Positions 7,701 through 12,204 of a stretch of DNA of 12,204 nucleotides are shown here, piece by piece. A program made the position numbers and the translations under genes. The stretch covers positions 1-12,204 of the forward strand of contig JADFYT010000042.1 in the NCBI GenBank assembly GCA_015232935.1, written 5' to 3'. Within the stretch, counting starts at the first letter, position 1. The number at the start of each line of letters is the position of its first letter. The notes under the pieces were generated by a model, which was given only the letters and a program-made list of their open reading frames with translations, made no database searches and had not been told where the DNA came from. The stretch is from Desulfamplus sp. (GTDB lineage: Bacteria > Desulfobacterota > Desulfobacteria > Desulfobacterales > Desulfobacteraceae).

Positions 7701-7875
7701 CAGCCTGGGACTGAATTGTCAGTATGAGCTGGTTTTGATATTCCCTGCTTATCTCAAGCTGCCGCAGGTATGCGTATCTATAGGTAAATATTCCTGCAAT
7801 AACGGAAAATATCATCAAACCAAGTGAGACATAGAGAACCAGTCTGTTTTGAAGGCTTTTACCTGGATAGATCAT
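4771..7875 (-). CDS. Hybrid sensor histidine kinase with two receiver domains and HPt (BarA/ArcB style)
   Basis: This is a 1034-residue inner-membrane phosphorelay protein. In order: membrane segment 11-31; periplasmic sensor about 32-145, resembling CHASE8; membrane segment about 146-167; HAMP about 168-222; HisKA with phospho-acceptor H247 in SHEIRTPMN; ATPase domain with N-box NLINNAVKF (360-368), DTGIGM (404-409) and GGTGLGLTIS (433-442). Receiver 1 runs about 491-612 (VVDDN, phospho-acceptor D545, T576, K598). Receiver 2 runs about 643-762 (LVEDN, D693, T723, K745). A repeat-bearing linker spans about 765-830. The HPt domain has H892 in AHTIKGVGGN, followed by a helical tail. All phospho-transfer residues are present, so it should run a full His-Asp-Asp/His relay. 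The acceptor regulator is not in the window. The start at 7875 has only a weak upstream GGGTG. It follows the barrel gene by 131 bp; the link to envelope sensing is inference. Confidence 0.93.
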   Translation of the reverse strand: MIYPGKSLQNRLVLYVSLGLMIFSVIAGIFTYRYAYLRQLEISREYQNQLILTIQSQAEVAVFAINDQIGREILNGILTTPLFKGARIESVDFFNLEETADPNIDFSKGNVYPLFSPVDKKERIGSLIVVQNEKYIRKEATKVSFTQTLLMLLQLLMAAGLIVWVSRRVLSQPISDLANRVISIRPGSNSHLYISQTHVKDEIGLLSKSINSLIDAAESALAESLEARKSAEAATRAKSDFLANMSHEIRTPMNAVMGFADLVLKTELSSKQQDYIQKIQSASKSLLGVINDILDFSKIEAGKLEMESIDFRLDDIINNTANMISVKAEEKGIELVSTVDTNLPQSLVGDPLRLGQVLINLINNAVKFTSAGHIFIKVELVNENGDTVNKHPGEQCTVKFSISDTGIGMTLTQITNLFQAFTQADSSITRKFGGTGLGLTISRRLVQIMGGDMSVKSKPGEGSTFSFTAVFKISHKIEKNSFILPEALEGIKILVVDDNPMSREILTDQLISLGFETFAVDSGEKSLQELVRASATKPYDLVLIDWKMPGMDGIETSRRIRQNMWIAKIPRIIMVTAFGREEVMRRAQEAGINAFLIKPVLPSLMLNAIMGLFCKDLDLPKKTVRITSLDEQLETRIKNIKFARILLVEDNAINQQVATEILQGADLIVDVAENGLDALDKLEKSVYDLVLMDIQMPVMGGYEATRIIRKDDRFRQLPIIAMTAHAMTGAKESCLEAGMDGYVAKPIDQAELFSTLATWIKSRKTDKADDSLQDGDLPDKKSALDYKDNKLSDKNLNLQGKGPDIQNKRLDIQDKGLYIQDKGSDAQDDLNFGLIESLPGIDVKSALKRLNGNKKLYRQLLLDFARNYALVTEEIREHLDKQDLNSAERIAHTIKGVGGNLAADGIYNAARDLEYAIVEKTGNYDELLSGLNNVMRPLLASINRISEQSQNRKDKTDSPVDVQKVAPVMVELAGFLEGNDASALASSESLKKIMEYSAFKEKMMELENHVENFEFTSALSVLDNIANELNISLK
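5408..5491 (-). repeat. 21-bp in-frame tandem repeat in the kinase REC2-HPt linker
   Basis: Units start at 5408, 5429, 5450 and 5471, with a barely recognisable further unit from 5492. The first two agree at 20 of 21 positions (differing at one base in TATATAAC/TATCTAAC), the third matches the second at 16 of 21, and the fourth at 13 of 21. The near-identity of two copies suggests recent duplication and the decay of the others older events. The protein repeat is a heptad: NLQGKGP, DIQNKRL, DIQDKGL, YIQDKGS (residues 797-824). It lies between receiver 2 and the HPt domain, where a change in copy number alters only linker length. Confidence 0.92.
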
Positions 7876-8006
7876 TGGAATTTTTACACCCGTATAAAAA
7901 TGTCTGTCAGTTTTTCGTCATGCTTCATTTGCCGGTTTACACCTTCTTTAAGTGCATTCCCATTTTCAGGGGCTTTTCTCAAAAAAATGGTTTTAATTGG
8001 TTAATT

Positions 8007-9332
8007 TCAAAATACAAAATCCAGGCTTACTGTTCCTGTATTGATTTTGCTTGAATGTGTACGGGTTTCCGGTGTCAGCCACCACATGGCATAACCCCAG
8101 GGATCAACGTATGTTCTATCCCATTGCAGTTTTAGTGCGGCCTGGTTATGGAAGTCCCAGCGAATACCAAGAGAGGCAGTTTTCTGTTCTATCCGCGTAC
8201 TGTTGCTTGCATTGAGTGCTCTGGCATGAAACTCCTCTTGTCTAATCGGGCTCCAGTCACTGGATGGCGTGCGAAAATCTTTTCCTGGAAAGGTTCCACT
8301 TAAAAGAATATAGGGAGTAAAATCATCCAGTCGGTATCCAAATCCCAAATATGTCATATAGCCAAGTGGAAATGTTTCAGAGGTAGATTCAGCACGTTCC
8401 ACCTCAGCCTGGGCAACCCATTTTCCATCATCATAGGCAGCACCGATTGTAATATAGTTGACATCAATATCCTTGAATGAAAGATTCTTACGAAGGTTTG
8501 AAGATTCCGTATTGATATCAGGAAAAGCATTTTCGGTAGCTTTAATAACTGCATCCAGACCGCCCTGCAAAGCTATAAATGGCCGAGCTTCATTTATGGC
8601 AGTGAAACTGGAGTATCCTGCTTTTATACGCATGGAACCGGACTGCCTTGAGATTGTAAATGTATAGCAGTCATCTGTTTCTACGTCATAAGTATCATTC
8701 TCACCCATTGGAAAAGAGACATCTCTGCTTTTTCCTGCCTGAGCCCTTATGCGCCACTGAGCATCTCCCTGGTTAATTCTGAAGGTGGCATCCATTCCAT
8801 CTACCGAGAAAACAGGAATCCAGCCGTAAAACTCAGGCGGAGGACGTACCCAAAGGTATGCGTAGCTGATGTTTCTGGTATCCGACATCATGAAAGCATC
8901 ATATCCAAGACGCCCCAACCTTATGTCCATCCAGGTATATGGACTTGTGGATATATAGGCAGACTCAAGATAGCTTCGGGGCGTCTGGTCAATCTGATCT
9001 TTCAATACCCCCTGGAGAACAAATTCCATTTTGTCACTGAAGCGGTAATCTGCCTGCATTCCCAATCTTGAATCCAATTTCCAGGTACCATTGTTGCTGA
9101 ACTTGCGGTCAGGATTCTGGCTGAAGTCACGCATAGGGGCAAGGTTGGTTTTATCATCGATGCTGTATCCTATTGTACCGTAACCATGCAGACGAAGTTT
9201 GGAGAAGGCATCTTTATCGCCACAATAGACAATATTAATCAAAAAAATACAATTTAAGACTACCATTGTTACAGTAATTGACAGGCTTACTATTAACATA
9301 TTCCATTTTCTGGATACAGATAAAGTTATCAT
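8007..9332 (-). CDS. Predicted outer-membrane beta-barrel, porin-like
   Basis: This 441-residue exported protein has a long, hydrophobic N-terminal signal (about 13-37), followed by a body of alternating, aromatic-rich segments. It ends in VSLDFVF; a C-terminal phenylalanine is the classic signal for outer-membrane barrel assembly. Motifs include RLHGYGTIGYS (47-57) as the likely first strand, LDSRLGMQADYRF (86-98), and DTRNISYAYLWVRPPPEFYG (151-170). I recall similar sequence in porin-like proteins of gamma-proteobacteria, but I cannot name the family or substrate. No TonB box or plug domain is evident. C37 precedes glycine, but IVYC is a poor lipobox, so it is probably not a lipoprotein. 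AAAGG (complement of 9338-9342) lies 6 nt before the ATG at 9332; an in-frame ATG at codon 12 is an alternative that still keeps the signal. It is the first gene of the minus-strand series. Confidence 0.8.
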   Translation of the reverse strand: MITLSVSRKWNMLIVSLSITVTMVVLNCIFLINIVYCGDKDAFSKLRLHGYGTIGYSIDDKTNLAPMRDFSQNPDRKFSNNGTWKLDSRLGMQADYRFSDKMEFVLQGVLKDQIDQTPRSYLESAYISTSPYTWMDIRLGRLGYDAFMMSDTRNISYAYLWVRPPPEFYGWIPVFSVDGMDATFRINQGDAQWRIRAQAGKSRDVSFPMGENDTYDVETDDCYTFTISRQSGSMRIKAGYSSFTAINEARPFIALQGGLDAVIKATENAFPDINTESSNLRKNLSFKDIDVNYITIGAAYDDGKWVAQAEVERAESTSETFPLGYMTYLGFGYRLDDFTPYILLSGTFPGKDFRTPSSDWSPIRQEEFHARALNASNSTRIEQKTASLGIRWDFHNQAALKLQWDRTYVDPWGYAMWWLTPETRTHSSKINTGTVSLDFVF

Positions 9333-9508
9333 AAAGAACCTTTAAATTAAGTATTTTTGTAAAAAAAATCTTCAATTGACATCTTTAAACACAATGACTA
9401 ATTGATGTTTTATGAGGGACAAACCTTTTTACCGGCTGCACTATAGATTTCCAGAAAAGTCTTTTGGCGAGACAAGCCCTTTGCCAGCGGTTTCGGTCAG
9501 CATTTTCA

Positions 9509-9525
9509 CCAGATTAATTATCTGG
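9509..9525. promoter_or_regulatory. Inverted repeat, possible operator
   Basis: CCAGAT and ATCTGG form a perfect 6-bp inverted repeat around TAATT. Short flanking TTTT and AAAA tracts could extend it. There is no adjoining T-run to make it a convincing terminator. It lies about 180 bp upstream of the barrel start. Confidence 0.3.
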
Positions 9526-9540
9526 AAAACTATATATACG

Positions 9541-9557
9541 CCGTCCTTCAAGGTCGG
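9541..9557. promoter_or_regulatory. Imperfect palindrome, possible operator
   Basis: CCGTCCTT-C-AAGGTCGG is symmetric in seven of eight base pairs around one central base, which suits a dimeric DNA-binding protein better than an RNA hairpin. GAATATTC (9557-9564), another palindrome, abuts it. It lies about 210 bp upstream of the barrel gene. Confidence 0.3.
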
Positions 9558-9641
9558 AATATTCTGAAATGAGCAAAGTTTTATGTCAAATTCCTTATTA
9601 GATATCTGTAATTGCTGAGACTTTCATTTTTCGTTGTGTTC

Positions 9642-9687
9642 ATCAGGGCATGAGCGTTATTTAAATCAGGGCATGAACGTTATTTAA
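9642..9687. repeat. 23-bp tandem repeat downstream of the lytic transglycosylase
   Basis: Units 9642-9664 and 9665-9687 agree at 22 of 23 positions (GAGCG versus GAACG). Each begins ATCAGGGCATGA and ends TTATTTAA. A partial third copy, TTCATCAGGG at 9694-9703, covers the stop codon of the transglycosylase gene and matches the bases around the start of unit 1. The array therefore seems to grow out of the 3' end of that gene. ATGAAC/GTTCAT (9673-9678/9693-9698) could also pair. It is non-coding, and the unit is not a multiple of three. Confidence 0.93.
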
Positions 9688-9697
9688 AACCGGTTCA

Positions 9698-11038
9698 TCA
9701 GGGTCTGACAATCAGCTTCTGCCCGGGATGAATTACACTCTTCCTGGCAAGATTATTCAGTTTGAGCAGCGTATCAAAGGAGATTCCGTAGCTTTGGGCT
9801 ATTCCTGTAAGGCTGTCTCCGACTCTGACCACATGATAGCGGTTAGATGATTTTGCTCCTGAAGAAGCTCTTTTCTCCTCCTTGCTGGATTGCTGCCTTA
9901 TGGTATTCAAAGTTTTGTGATTGTTGCTCCCCGCTCCAGTATTTCCTGATTGTTGCCCAATAGCCTGACCAGAACCTGCCTGATATCTGTTCAACTCCAT
10001 TGCGAACTCCTGATAGAAAACCTTATCCATTCCAGGAGGGATCAGTATTGAATATCTGCCCTTTTCAAGATGATATCCACGTATATCAGGGTTCAGATCC
10101 TTTATCTCCTTAAAATAGCTTTTTGCGGCCCTTGCCACTAATGTCAAGGGAATTCTTGCGGGACAATCTACAGTGACTCTTGCAAAATCCAGGACAGGAT
10201 AATAGTCCTCTTTAGAGAAGAAAAAACCATATTTTGCCGGATTTTCCATTATCTCCCGTGCCACAATTGCCCTGAAGACGTATCTTTGGGTCTCCTGTGG
10301 AAGATACAGCCTGTAATAATCATAGACCTCCTGTTGGGCCATCTCTTTTGCAAGGCCATTCTCTCCCATGTTATAGGCTGCCAGGGCAAGTGGCCATGAA
10401 TTGAATCTTGCGTACAGTTTCCTGAAATAGTCACATGCTGCCCTTGTAGATTCGATCAGATTTTTGCGGGCATCAATGTTATCATCAATCCTTAATCCGT
10501 AATCCTGACCGGTGCCAGGCATGAACTGCCATGTTCCCACAGCACCCTTATGAGATCCTGCCTGGGATCTAAGGCCGCTTTCAATCACTGCCACATACTT
10601 TAGATCCAGTGGCAGGCCGTACTCTCTGAGAGTTTTTTCCATGTGCGGGAAGTATTGTGATGCACGCTTTATCCACAGAATCACCTGTGCCCTGTCCCAC
10701 AAGATCAGAAGCATTTCCTTTTCAAGCCTTTCCCTGACATCATGAATATGAAGTGGTATCCGGCTTCCACAAAAATCGAGCGAGCCTGAATAATTCGCAC
10801 TTTTTACCAATGATGGTATTCTTTCAGGCTCGACAGCGGATGAATAGGTACCGGAAGAATATGTCCCGGAGGAACCAGAGGAGATGGTTCCTTTTGTATT
10901 GGCCGTCTGAAAAGAAGATTCGTTGGCTTCAAGAGTGTGGATGGATAAAACAAGAGCGTGGATGAATAAAAGAAAAAAGGTCAAGATCAGACCTGGTATA
11001 AATTTAATATAATTGCTGCTACTTGATAAAAGTTTCAT
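9698..11038 (-). CDS. mltD: MltD-like membrane-bound lytic murein transglycosylase with LysM
   Basis: This 446-residue exported enzyme cleaves the glycan strands of peptidoglycan to 1,6-anhydro ends. A signal or anchor helix spans about 12-32. A Ser/Gly/Thr-rich stretch covers about 40-70. The SLT domain runs about 130-265, with catalytic E153 in VIESGLRSQA and the family motifs GAVGTWQFMPGTG (165-177) and AAYNMGENG (220-228). A degenerate LysM-like segment covers about 284-336 (ending YSILIPPG). A polar linker (354-398) leads to a clear C-terminal LysM (about 400-445, YHVVRVGDSLTGIAQSYGIS). E. coli MltD is about 450 residues with two LysM repeats, so the layout fits. No lipobox is seen, unlike E. 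coli MltD. AAAGGAG (complement of 11046-11052) sits 7 nt before the ATG. Two tandem repeats lie in the N-terminal part. It diverges from the gene at 11329. Confidence 0.93.
   Translation of the reverse strand: MKLLSSSSNYIKFIPGLILTFFLLFIHALVLSIHTLEANESSFQTANTKGTISSGSSGTYSSGTYSSAVEPERIPSLVKSANYSGSLDFCGSRIPLHIHDVRERLEKEMLLILWDRAQVILWIKRASQYFPHMEKTLREYGLPLDLKYVAVIESGLRSQAGSHKGAVGTWQFMPGTGQDYGLRIDDNIDARKNLIESTRAACDYFRKLYARFNSWPLALAAYNMGENGLAKEMAQQEVYDYYRLYLPQETQRYVFRAIVAREIMENPAKYGFFFSKEDYYPVLDFARVTVDCPARIPLTLVARAAKSYFKEIKDLNPDIRGYHLEKGRYSILIPPGMDKVFYQEFAMELNRYQAGSGQAIGQQSGNTGAGSNNHKTLNTIRQQSSKEEKRASSGAKSSNRYHVVRVGDSLTGIAQSYGISFDTLLKLNNLARKSVIHPGQKLIVRP
10845..10874 (-). repeat. 15-bp tandem repeat in the transglycosylase Ser/Gly stretch
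   Basis: Units 10845-10859 and 10860-10874 agree at 12 of 15 positions, and they encode the doublet GTYSSGTYSS (residues 58-67). Similar degenerate Gly-Ser units (GTISS, SGSSG) stand next to it. The linker separates the membrane signal from the enzyme. Confidence 0.65.
10931..10972 (-). repeat. 21-bp tandem repeat inside the transglycosylase signal sequence
   Basis: Units 10931-10951 and 10952-10972 agree at 18 of 21 positions (AAGAGTGTGGATGGATAAAA against AAGAGCGTGGATGAATAAAA). They encode paired heptads LFIHALV and LSIHTLE (about residues 24-37) at the end of the hydrophobic segment. The duplication lengthens the hydrophobic helix and could move or remove the signal-peptidase site. Confidence 0.88.
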
Positions 11039-11087
11039 AAAAAGACTCCTTTATATTTTCGTTTTTGTGTTTCAACTCAGGGTTTCT

Positions 11088-11101
11088 TGTGTTAAAACAC
11101 A
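11088..11101. promoter_or_regulatory. Palindrome upstream of the transglycosylase gene
   Basis: TGTGTT-AA-AACACA is a perfect 6-bp inverted repeat about 50 bp upstream of the transglycosylase ATG, within its likely promoter region. The half-site spacing (TGTG-N6-CACA) is two bases shorter than a CRP-type site, so I do not assign it to that family. On the minus strand TAAAAT lies just upstream of it and could be a -10, but no good -35 is visible. Confidence 0.3.
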
Positions 11102-11267
11102 TTTTATCCGATTTGAATGTCTATTGATACATTGTTAATATGCTTTGGGCATTTTATTCATGGTATCAGGGTGTGTAGCAACGTTACTATCCTACAGTAA
11201 CCAGGCATCAGCAGGCTCAGTAATTAAGCATAAACAGGCTGCAACCTACACTCGTTTGATTTATGGC

Positions 11268-11278
11268 TGTTATATAAT
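11268..11278 (+). promoter_or_regulatory. Candidate -10 region for the gene at 11329
   Basis: TGTTATATAAT contains a consensus TATAAT (11273-11278), or alternatively TATATA (11271-11276) preceded by TGT as an extended -10. No good -35 is found 16-18 nt upstream, consistent with an extended -10 promoter. Transcription would start near 11285, leaving a leader of about 45 nt. The element lies in the loop of GGCTG/CAGCC (11265-11269/11282-11286), which could be an overlapping operator. Confidence 0.35.
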
Positions 11279-11328
11279 CAGCAGCCGATCAGTGCAAGAA
11301 AAATTCAGGATAGAGATTTTACTCGACT

Positions 11329-12204
11329 ATGTTTGGAAAAAAGAAAAAAAACGAGTCTCCCTCCTCAGATGATGCTGTCAGCAAGGAGAATCCGAAGGAT
11401 AGCAAAAAAAAGGGAGGGAAGAAAAAAGGTGACAACTCCGATATTGTGCCGGCTGCCGAACTGCCACCATCTGGCAAAAAAAAGTGGAAAATTTTTCCAG
11501 GGAAGCTTTTTGCCAACAAGAAACTTCTGGTTGTCTTTCTTGTGCTGACACTTTTAGCTGTTGGTGTGGCAGGGTTTGTTGTGTACAAAATATATTTTTC
11601 AAAAAAGAGCGGTGACAAAGAAAAAATTTATGTTCAACAGGAGCTTGCCAATGTTCTGCTTGCAGAAGAGGTTATCAGGTTTACCTATGATTTTATTCCA
11701 GAGCTGTATGATTATATGATTATCTTCAACAGCGAGGTCATCATCCTTGAAAATGAACTCAAACGGCTGGCAGCCTTGGGTGAACAGTTCCCTGATCAAA
11801 TAAAGATTACGGACAAAGAGATAAACAGCATTGAAAAAGAGAAGACCAAACTTCAGCAGACATACGAGAAGCTGCAAAAGAGGATTGAGTCATTATATGT
11901 CTCATATCGCACGAACCAGGAGACAGGAGCACAGCAGATTCAAGAGCAGAAAAATGACATTGTACAGACGTCAAAAGATGCTCTGACACCCGTTCTTGAA
12001 ATCACCAACCGGATCAAGGCAAGTTTTCAGGAAAAAATACCCGAAGGTTTTGTCAATGAAACCATCTTTAAAGTCAGAAAAAAAATTAAAGCATATTTAA
12101 GGTTTTCTCAAGTCTACAAGCTTATAGCAAAGAAAGATATAGAAAGCTCAGTTAATATAATGACAGTTTATCCCTCAATACTTATCACTGTAGAAGTTCA
12201 AATT
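11329..12204 (+). CDS. Unidentified lysine-rich single-pass membrane protein with coiled coil (partial, 3' end beyond window)
   Basis: The frame is open from ATG 11329 to the end of the window (292 codons so far, no stop). The start MFGKKKKNES is followed by a very Lys-rich cytoplasmic segment (1-65, with KKKGGKKKGD), one membrane helix (about 66-88, LLVVFLVLTLLAVGVAGFVV), then a non-cytoplasmic region. Residues about 132-215 look like a long coiled coil (for example EINSIEKEKTKLQQTYEKLQ), followed by a mixed region to the edge. The lysines before the helix predict a cytoplasmic N-terminus. An in-frame TAG five codons upstream makes this ATG the first possible start; only a weak AGAGA 12 nt before it could serve as ribosome-binding site. 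A6 (11337-11342) and A8 (11344-11351) tracts lie directly after the start. I recognise no family; it could be an envelope-spanning or scaffold protein. It diverges from the transglycosylase gene. Confidence 0.75.
   Translation, partial: MFGKKKKNESPSSDDAVSKENPKDSKKKGGKKKGDNSDIVPAAELPPSGKKKWKIFPGKLFANKKLLVVFLVLTLLAVGVAGFVVYKIYFSKKSGDKEKIYVQQELANVLLAEEVIRFTYDFIPELYDYMIIFNSEVIILENELKRLAALGEQFPDQIKITDKEINSIEKEKTKLQQTYEKLQKRIESLYVSYRTNQETGAQQIQEQKNDIVQTSKDALTPVLEITNRIKASFQEKIPEGFVNETIFKVRKKIKAYLRFSQVYKLIAKKDIESSVNIMTVYPSILITVEVQI

Larger units (their letters stand above)
9333..9697. other. 365-bp gap between lytic transglycosylase and barrel genes
   Basis: I see no convincing gene here. Next to the transglycosylase stop is a 23-bp tandem repeat (9642-9687). 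In the middle are two inverted repeats (9509-9525 and 9541-9557). A poor sigma-54-like element lies on the minus strand at 9471-9486. The barrel-proximal 120 bp are AT-rich with a long T-run on the minus strand and presumably hold the barrel promoter, but I cannot pick a good -35/-10 pair. No strong intrinsic terminator for the transglycosylase is visible. Confidence 0.6.

Noticed and set aside
7876..8006. Hairpin CCC/GGG near 7958-7975 with following T-rich sequence, as a terminator between barrel and kinase genes
   Set aside because: The stem is only about 3 bp and the orientation (+) does not match either neighbouring gene.
11145..11372. Plus-strand frame with a lipobox-like VSGC near its N-terminus
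   Set aside because: It starts with TTG without a Shine-Dalgarno, overlaps the start of the better-supported gene at 11329, spans the best -10 candidate, and its remainder has no protein-like pattern.

Overview
The window looks like chromosomal DNA from an AT-rich Gram-negative bacterium. It encodes an outer-membrane beta-barrel, a murein lytic transglycosylase and several inner-membrane sensors. The C-terminal double-CxxC module of the gene at 1755-3020 and the style of the large phosphorelay kinase suggest a member of the Desulfobacterota (old delta-proteobacteria). That placement is recalled from family knowledge, not computed. I see no rRNA, tRNA, CRISPR, insertion sequence or phage gene.

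Layout. Positions 1-286 hold no convincing gene but contain a series of inverted repeats that could form a structured leader. At 287-1717 (+) lies a heme-globin-coupled diguanylate cyclase (DosC type). Facing it is a minus-strand series, in transcription order: an outer-membrane porin-like barrel (9332-8007), a 1034-residue hybrid histidine kinase with two receiver domains and an HPt domain (7875-4771), a membrane-anchored PIG-L/LmbE-type deacetylase (4692-3064) and a two-helix periplasmic Cache sensor ending in a CxxC...CxxC module (3020-1755). Gaps between these genes are 131, 78 and 43 bp, so the last three at least could be one transcript. Upstream and separate is an MltD-like lytic transglycosylase (11038-9698, minus). 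Diverging from it is an unidentified lysine-rich, single-pass, coiled-coil membrane protein (11329 to the window end, +, partial).

How they may work together (inference). The minus-strand set reads as an envelope module: a beta-barrel, a sensor kinase, a polysaccharide or glycolipid N-deacetylase and a second small-molecule sensor. The globin cyclase is a separate oxygen or redox input to c-di-GMP. No response regulator with a DNA-binding output is present, so the HPt domain must pass phosphate to a partner outside the window.

The most unusual structure is at the DNA level. There are at least seven local tandem duplications with units of about 15-24 bp. Those inside genes have unit lengths that are multiples of three (15, 18, 21, 21, 24) and fall in linkers or the signal sequence. 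Those in the gaps do not follow this rule (23, and about 19-22). This suggests frequent short tandem duplication, filtered by selection on reading frame.
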